From the NCBI GenBank assembly GCA_004102645.1, contig CP034928.1, positions 558,001 through 622,000 of the forward strand: DNA of 64,000 nt. The letters run 5' to 3'. The DNA is from Candidatus Bipolaricaulis sibiricus. Lineage in GTDB: Bacteria; Bipolaricaulota; Bipolaricaulia; Bipolaricaulales; Bipolaricaulaceae. The notes beneath the pieces are model-generated. The model made no database searches, was not told the origin of the DNA, and saw only the letters and a list, made by a program, of their open reading frames with translations. Of this stretch, positions 58,335 through 64,000 are shown piece after piece; the first letter of the stretch is position 1, and every line of letters begins with the position of its first letter. The position numbers and the translations under genes are program-made.

Positions 58335-59440
58335 TGCGGATCGAGCGCGCGACCCTCTATCTCGTGGAGATGCCCCTCGTCGCCCCGTTCGTGACGAGCT
58401 TCGGGGAGCAGCGGGTCCGGCAGGCGCTCCTCGTCGCCCTGGAGTCCGGCGGGCGCACGGGGTGGGGGGAGTGCGTGGCGGGTACGGGACCGTGGTACTC
58501 CCCGGAGACGACCGAGACGGCGCGTCACGTCATCCTCGACTGCCTCCTCCCCCTTCTGCACGGGCGGGAGATCGGCCACCCCCGGGAGTTCCCGGCCCTT
58601 GTCGCGTCGATCCGCGGGCACGGGATGGCGAAGGCGGCGGTGGAGGCCGCGCTGTGGGACCTCCACGCCCAGAGGGAGGGGGTGCCCCTCGCCGCGCTCC
58701 TCGGCGGAACCCGGGACCGGGTCCCGGCCGGGGTGAGCGTGGGGATCCAGCCCGACGTGGAGACGCTCGTCGCGCGCGTCGCGGGGTACGTGGCCGAGGG
58801 GTACCGGCGGGTGAAGCTGAAGGTCAAGCCGGGGTGGGACCTCGGACCGCTGGCCGCGGTGCGGGAGCGGTTCCCCGACCTTCCCCTCTCGGTGGACGCG
58901 AACGCCGCGTACGCGCTCGCCGACGGGGCGCACCTGCGGGAGTTCGATCGGTTCGGGCTCCTCATGGTCGAGCAGCCGCTCGCCCACGACGACCTCGTCG
59001 GCCACGCCCGGCTGGCGGAGACCCTGAGGACGCCGCTCTGCCTCGACGAGTCGGTCACCTCGCCCCACCGGGCGTGGGAGGCGCTCGAGCTCGGCGCCTG
59101 CCGGATCCTCAACGTGAAGCAGGGCCGACTGGGCGGCCCGTCCGCGGTGCTCGAGGTGCACGCGCTGGCCCAGGAGCGGGGGGTGCCCCTGTGGTGCGGG
59201 GGGATGCTCGAGACCGGGATCGGCCGGGCCCTCAACGCTGCCGTGGCCTCCCTCCCCGGGTTCACGCTTCCCCACGACATCTCGGCCACGGACCGCTACT
59301 ACCGGGAGGATATCGCCACACCTCCCTTTCGTCTGGAGGACGGGCACATCCGCGTCCCTACGCAGCCCGGCCTGGGTGTGGAGGTGGACCTCGCGCGGCT
59401 GCACCGGTTCGCGGTGCGGCTGTGGGCGTGGCGCTCGTGA
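58334..59440 (+). CDS. o-Succinylbenzoate synthase / N-succinylamino-acid racemase family
   Basis: A 368-residue muconate-lactonising-subgroup enolase. The acid-base Lys are in VKLKVKP and LNVKQGRLGG, metal ligands in SVDANAAYALAD, LMVEQPLAHDDLVGHA and CLDESVTS. These are OSBS/NSAR motifs. No other menaquinone gene is nearby, and the paired acyltransferase favours racemisation of N-succinylamino acids, but the family is bifunctional. Confidence 0.82.
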   Translation: MRIERATLYLVEMPLVAPFVTSFGEQRVRQALLVALESGGRTGWGECVAGTGPWYSPETTETARHVILDCLLPLLHGREIGHPREFPALVASIRGHGMAKAAVEAALWDLHAQREGVPLAALLGGTRDRVPAGVSVGIQPDVETLVARVAGYVAEGYRRVKLKVKPGWDLGPLAAVRERFPDLPLSVDANAAYALADGAHLREFDRFGLLMVEQPLAHDDLVGHARLAETLRTPLCLDESVTSPHRAWEALELGACRILNVKQGRLGGPSAVLEVHALAQERGVPLWCGGMLETGIGRALNAAVASLPGFTLPHDISATDRYYREDIATPPFRLEDGHIRVPTQPGLGVEVDLARLHRFAVRLWAWRS

Positions 59441-59450
59441 GGAGGGACCG

Positions 59451-60113
59451 ATGACGAAGGCGGAACTGGCGAAGATGATCGATCACACCGTGCTCGGGCC
59501 GGAGACGGGCCGGGCCGCGGTGGAGAAGGTGTGCGCTCAGGCGATCGAGCACGGGTTCATCGCCGTGTGCATCCCGCCGGGCCACGTGGCGTGGGCGAAG
59601 CCTCTTCTGCGCGCAACTGGTGTTCGTCTGTGCACGGTGGTCGGGTTTCCCCACGGCCAGCACAAGCCGGAGGTGAAGGCGTTCGAGGCGGCGCGGGCCG
59701 TGGCCGACGGCGCGGTCGAGGTGGACATGGTGGTGGACATCGCTGCGCTCAAGGAGGGGGACCGGGCCCGTGTTTTGGCCGACGTCCGCGCGGTGCGGGA
59801 GGCGGCCCCCAAGCCGGTCGTCCTCAAGGTGATCCTCGAGTGCTGCCTCCTTTCCGACGCCCAGAAGGTCCTCGGGGCCGAGCTCTGCCAGGAGGCCGGC
59901 GCGGACTTCGTAAAGACGTCGACCGGGTTCAGCTCCGGGGGGGCGACGGCCGAGGATGTGGCTCTTCTCCGCCGGACGGTGGGCCGGGCGATGGGGGTCA
60001 AGGCGTCCGGTGGGATTCGTGATTACGCGACGGCGGTTCGCCTGATCGAGGCCGGCGCAAGTCGCATCGGTGCTTCGAAGAGCCTCGAGATCCTCGCGGG
60101 AGCCCCCGGTTGA
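59451..60113 (+). CDS. deoC: Deoxyribose-phosphate aldolase
   Basis: A 220-residue class I aldolase: MIDHTVLGPETGRAAVEKVC, VGFPHGQHKPEVKAFEA, VEVDMVVDIAALKEGD, LKVILECCLL, and the Schiff-base Lys in GADFVKTSTGFSSGGAT. It splits 2-deoxyribose-5-phosphate for salvage. It follows the racemase gene by 10 nt. Confidence 0.93.
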   Translation: MTKAELAKMIDHTVLGPETGRAAVEKVCAQAIEHGFIAVCIPPGHVAWAKPLLRATGVRLCTVVGFPHGQHKPEVKAFEAARAVADGAVEVDMVVDIAALKEGDRARVLADVRAVREAAPKPVVLKVILECCLLSDAQKVLGAELCQEAGADFVKTSTGFSSGGATAEDVALLRRTVGRAMGVKASGGIRDYATAVRLIEAGASRIGASKSLEILAGAPG

Positions 60114-60315
60114 CCCGAGCGCACCCACGTTGGCGCTCTGTCAACCCTGCGCTCTGGTTCCGCCGCCGCGCACGCCGAGACTGCTGAGGGCAGACCGGTG
60201 ACCCGGGAACGACGTCTGTCCGGACTTCAGGGCACGGACCACGAACTCCGGGCCACGGGTTCTCGCCGCGCGTTCCGCGTCTCGTCGGTGGCCGTGCCGA
60301 TGGGGCCGGCGGCAG

Positions 60316-61014
60316 GTGAGCAGGGTGGCTGAGCTTACTCGGGACCGTGGGATCGTCGTCCGGACTCAGGACCACGCTGAGACAGACCGGATTGCGGTTC
60401 TGCTTACCCCACGCGGTCGGCTAGATGTGCTCGCCAAGGGGGCCCGACGGCTGGAGCACGCGGCCGGGGCGGTCCTCGATCCCCTCCACGTGGTGGACGT
60501 GATCCACTACCGGCGCCGCGGCCTTCACCTCCTCAAGGAAGTGGGGTTTGTGCGCACGTTCCCTGCAGTGCGGGGCGACCTCGACCGGGCTACGGCGGCG
60601 CTGAAGGCCCTCCGCTGGGTGACGGACTTCGTCCCTCCCGACGCTCCCGACGACCGACCGTACACCCTGACCCTCGAACTGCTCGACGCCCTCGATGGCG
60701 GCCTAGCGACACCCGTGTTCACCGCGGCCTACCAGCTGCGGCTCCTCGCCGCGGTCGGGCTTGGACCCCATCTGGGCGGCTGCGTCGGCTGCGGGAGAGC
60801 GGAGGGGCTGACCTGGAGCCCGGAGCGGGGCGGACTTCTCTGCACGCAGTGCGGGGGGAGAGGAGTCCCCGTGCCGACCCGCTTGTGGCGGTCGCTCGAC
60901 GCTCTGGCTCGGCTTCCCCTTCCCGCCCTCGCCCGGCTGCGCCTCGCCGACGAGGATTTGGCAGCGGGAGTCGCTCTTCTTCAGGAGTTCCGCGTGGCCC
61001 AGCTCGGTCGCTAG
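60316..61014 (+). CDS. recO: DNA repair protein RecO
   Basis: A 232-residue protein: an OB-fold start GIVVRTQDHAETDRIAVLLT, LDVLAKGARRLEH, and a helical domain with a zinc-binding CVGCGRAE and LLCTQCGG. It loads RecA in RecFOR repair. A GTG at 60325 is an alternative start. 200 bp between deoC and recO has no gene. Confidence 0.88.
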   Translation: MSRVAELTRDRGIVVRTQDHAETDRIAVLLTPRGRLDVLAKGARRLEHAAGAVLDPLHVVDVIHYRRRGLHLLKEVGFVRTFPAVRGDLDRATAALKALRWVTDFVPPDAPDDRPYTLTLELLDALDGGLATPVFTAAYQLRLLAAVGLGPHLGGCVGCGRAEGLTWSPERGGLLCTQCGGRGVPVPTRLWRSLDALARLPLPALARLRLADEDLAAGVALLQEFRVAQLGR

Positions 61015-61046
61015 AAGCGGGGCCGGGTCACGGCTATAGTGTGACT

Positions 61047-61319
61047 GTGGAGTGCCAGATCGTCGCGTGCGACCGGGTCGTGTTCTCGGGATCAGCGGCT
61101 GGCGTCTACGCCCGAAGTCGCGACGGGTGGTTCGGGGTCCTACCGGGTCACGCCCGGGCGGTGTTCGCGCTGGCCGATGCGCCTCTTCGTGTGCTGACCT
61201 CTGACGGGACGGTGGCGTTCCACATCCAGGGGGGCACGCTGTACGTAGAGCCGCAGCGCGTCACCGTCTTCAGCGAGCGTGCCTCGCCGATGCCCGCCCA
61301 TCCCTCGACCGCGGGGTAG
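61047..61319 (+). CDS. Orphan ATP-synthase epsilon-subunit-like protein, beta-domain only
   Basis: A 90-residue protein matching the epsilon N-terminal beta-sandwich: VVFSGSAAGVYARSRDGWFG, VLPGHARAVFALADAPLRVL, GGTLYVEPQRVTVFSE. The C-terminal helical hairpin is absent. No other ATP synthase genes are in the window. TATAGT at 61035-61040 lies 6 nt before the GTG at 61047; GTG at 61041 is an alternative. Confidence 0.75.
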   Translation: MECQIVACDRVVFSGSAAGVYARSRDGWFGVLPGHARAVFALADAPLRVLTSDGTVAFHIQGGTLYVEPQRVTVFSERASPMPAHPSTAG

Positions 61320-61379
61320 GCCCGAGGTCCGATGGCCTAGAGCGGGAGGACCGCTCTCAGTTCCTCGGACAAAGAGAGA

Positions 61380-61401
61380 GGGCCTTGGTTCTCCAAGGCC
61401 C
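61380..61401 (-). terminator. Probable cspA terminator hairpin
   Basis: GGGCCTTGG and CCAAGGCCC form a 9 bp stem with a 4 nt loop, 21 nt after the cspA stop. The following minus-strand bases are CTCTCTCTTTG, only a weak U-rich tract. Confidence 0.55.
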
Positions 61402-61422
61402 CCTTGACGGTCAGACGTGGTG

Positions 61423-61623
61423 CTACCGCGGCGTGACGTTCTTCGCCTGCGGGCCCTTCGGGCCCTGCTCAACGTCGAACTCCACGACCTGCCCTTCGCG
61501 CAGGCTCTTGAAGCCGGGCATCGTGATCGCGGAGAAATGCACGAACACGTCCGGTCCTCCATCCTGCTCGATGAAGCCGTACCCCTTCGAGTCGTCGAAC
61601 CACTTCACTTTCCCTGTGGCCAT
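61423..61623 (-). CDS. cspA: Cold-shock protein
   Basis: A 66-residue CSD protein: [20 protein letters not shown] with RNP1 (KGYGFI), VFVHFSAI (RNP2), and [16 protein letters not shown]. It is a single-strand nucleic-acid chaperone. GGGGGGAACAACCGA-like sequence precedes its ATG. The 5' region up to 61760 is free of genes and could hold a long leader. Confidence 0.95.
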   Translation of the reverse strand: MATGKVKWFDDSKGYGFIEQDGGPDVFVHFSAITMPGFKSLREGQVVEFDVEQGPKGPQAKNVTPR

Positions 61624-61773
61624 TCGGTTGTTCCCCCCCTTTTCCGTGTGTTTCGACCGTCTACATGAGCCCCCTATGCTGCGTGGGGAAACCCCGAGCA
61701 GCCACCGTGGTGCTGCACTTCGTACGGTCCTGCAGAGGCAAGTATAGCCACGGCGGGGGGAAAGGCAAGTCCC

Positions 61774-61802
61774 TTGGATCGCCGTCTGGGTGCCGGTACA
61801 CT
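61774..61802 (+). promoter_or_regulatory. Sigma-70-type promoter for the sigma-factor gene
   Basis: TTGGAT (61774-61779) and TACACT (61797-61802) with a 17 bp spacer, 19 nt before the ATG at 61822. GGACGGAG precedes the start as ribosome-binding site. Confidence 0.55.
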
Positions 61803-61821
61803 CCCGTCAGAGGACGGAGCG

Positions 61822-62712
61822 ATGGACCCTCAAGATCAGGAGATCGCGTTTCTCGAGGAGCAAGGGCAGGCGGACGAGGCGGATGCCCTCACCCTGTACC
61901 TGGCAGAGGTGGCGCGTATCCCCCTCCTGAGCGAGGACGAGGAGCGCGATCTGGCGCTGCGGATGACCAACGGCGACCGGGGGGCCCGCGAGCACTTGAT
62001 CGTGTCCCACCTCCGCCTCGTGGTGTCGATGGCGCGCGAGTACGGCGACGTGGGGCTGGACCTTGTCGACCTCATCCAGGAAGGCAACCTTGGTCTCATC
62101 GAGGCTGTCGACCGGTTCGATGTCGAGCGCGGCGTGCGCTTGTCGGCCTATGCCCGGTGGTGGATCCGCCAGGCGATGGGCACCGCTATCGAGCGCCATG
62201 CCCAGCTGATCCGGATCCCCGCTCACCTGTTCCGGGCGATCGTGCGCTTCCACCGCCTGCGGGCGAGCTTCGGGGCCGAGGAAGTCCAGGAGTGGGGCGA
62301 CCTGGTGGTGGCTCCGGGGATGAGCCTCGACCGCGTGCGGCAGGTGGAGAGATCTGTGGGTGATGTGATCTCGCTCGACAGCCCGATTGCGGACGATGAG
62401 GGGACGGAGACGCTCGACGAGATCATCGCCGACGAGATGCTGCCGGGCCCGGAGAAGGCTGCGCTGGAGGCCCTATTCCGCGAGGAACTCACTGCGGTTG
62501 TGAACCGCCTGCCGTCGCGTGATGCGCAGATCCTGCGCTGGAGGTACGGTCTGGAGGAAGCCACCCCCCGCACCTTGGCTGAGGTGGGCCAGGCCCTGGG
62601 GGTGTCCCGCGAGCGAGCCCGGCAGCTCGAGGAGCGGGCCCTGAAGCGCCTCAAAGAGGCGTGGGGGGAGAAGGCGCTCCAGTTCTACCGCCGCCTCATC
62701 GCCGACCTCTGA
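61822..62712 (+). CDS. RNA polymerase sigma-70 family factor, group 1/2-like
   Basis: A 296-residue sigma factor. LTLYLAEVARIPLLSEDEER is region 1.2; HLRLVVSMAREYGDVGLDLV and DLIQEGNLGLIEAVDRFDVE are region 2.1-2.2; LSAYARWWIRQAMGTAIERH is 2.3-2.4. Region 4.2 is TLAEVGQALGVSRERARQLE. Lack of a long 1.1 region and short size suggest an alternative RpoS/SigB-like group 2 factor, but it could be primary in a small genome. Confidence 0.88.
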   Translation: MDPQDQEIAFLEEQGQADEADALTLYLAEVARIPLLSEDEERDLALRMTNGDRGAREHLIVSHLRLVVSMAREYGDVGLDLVDLIQEGNLGLIEAVDRFDVERGVRLSAYARWWIRQAMGTAIERHAQLIRIPAHLFRAIVRFHRLRASFGAEEVQEWGDLVVAPGMSLDRVRQVERSVGDVISLDSPIADDEGTETLDEIIADEMLPGPEKAALEALFREELTAVVNRLPSRDAQILRWRYGLEEATPRTLAEVGQALGVSRERARQLEERALKRLKEAWGEKALQFYRRLIADL

Positions 62713-63047
62713 CGCCCCGCGGGCCCACGGCCCCGAGCTCGCCCCTCTTTCCCCCTCATCCCTCCCGGCACAGCTCCTCACCGCCGCGAGCGCCGAGGAC
62801 GCCGAGGTCACCCCCACTGCTACCACCACACACCCCAGGACACAGAGGGCTCGATGGGGACGAGGACAGGAAGGACCTCGGCTTGATACCCAGGGTCCCT
62901 CTGGTGTTCTTCGCGGCGTGGGTGGTGAAGGGGGTCGAGGGTCCCTCCGCGAACTTCGCGTGTGCAGTGGTCGAGTCCTTGCTTCCCGTGGGGACCCGGC
63001 CCTCTCCGCGGGGCGGAAGGTTCCGCGGTGCGGTCTCACGCCGGCTG
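62713..63047. other. Gene-free stretch with GGACAC-rich repeat-like sequence
   Basis: 335 bp between the sigma factor and ligA. It is rich in words like GGACAC and ACCAC similar to the 53121-53208 element, but no perfect long inverted repeat was found. No coding signal was seen. Confidence 0.4.

Positions 63048-64000
<953 letters not shown>

Noticed and set aside
58334-59440. Firm menC assignment in menaquinone synthesis
   Set aside because: No other men gene is in the window and the acyltransferase neighbour suggests a racemase role.

Overview
This 64 kb window is a high-GC bacterial chromosome segment carrying core genes (rpsA, gmk, cmk, era, ispE, acpS, glnS, recO, ligA, a sigma-70 factor, tRNA-Gln) and a large accessory glycan locus. 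Several families are common in archaea and deep-branching thermophilic bacteria: Lhr helicase, the DUF355 adenosine-specific kinase, a Memo-family protein, a geranylgeranyl-reductase-like flavoprotein, and a COG3375-like acyltransferase paired with an enolase-superfamily racemase. Histidine-degradation genes (hutH, hutI, a formimidoyl-THF cyclodeaminase) suggest amino-acid fermentation. This would fit a lineage such as Candidatus Bipolaricaulota (Acetothermia), but that placement is an inference.

Layout. 1-6.1 kb: the start of an O-antigen-ligase-like membrane protein, the flavoprotein and lhr, all on the minus strand. 6.2-12.5 kb: a mobile-element graveyard with an acyl-CoA synthetase relic, a dead IS481-like element, a damaged REP-associated tyrosine transposase, and a seemingly intact IS110 element with a possible bridge-RNA hairpin. 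A HAD/DUF355 pair, a VapBC pair and a VanZ-like gene sit among them. 12.5-30 kb: a minus-strand surface-polysaccharide locus with a GlcNAc-1-P transferase, two glycosyltransferases, a Wzy-like polymerase, a Wzx flippase, a WbpA/B/D/E/I-type set predicted to make UDP-ManNAc(3NAc)A, and Wzz. Toxin-antitoxin cassettes, glycosyltransferase fragments and heptanucleotide repeats are scattered through it. 30-32.5 kb: two HEPN/nucleotidyltransferase modules amid REP hairpins. 32.5-34.6 kb: galE and a sugar-1-phosphate nucleotidyltransferase. 34.6-39.7 kb: a TatT-like protein and a metal- or corrinoid-type ABC importer with two binding proteins and a PadR regulator. 39.8-42.7 kb: the cyclodeaminase, a secreted beta-helix/WD40 protein and tRNA-Gln. 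42.8-55 kb: housekeeping genes and hutI/hutH. 55-57.4 kb: a small island with a DUF4268 protein and HicAB. 57.4-64 kb: acyltransferase-racemase pair, deoC, recO, an orphan epsilon-like protein, cspA, a sigma factor and the 3' part of ligA.

Three patterns stand out. First, toxin-antitoxin cassettes are bracketed by partial copies of the neighbouring gene's end, at a glycosyltransferase and at an acyltransferase. Second, hairpins with a GTAG foot are dispersed around a locally decayed RAYT. Third, many genes have a TANNNT box only 6-10 nt before the start codon, suggesting widespread leaderless transcription. All coordinates and alignments were read by hand; no database search was run.
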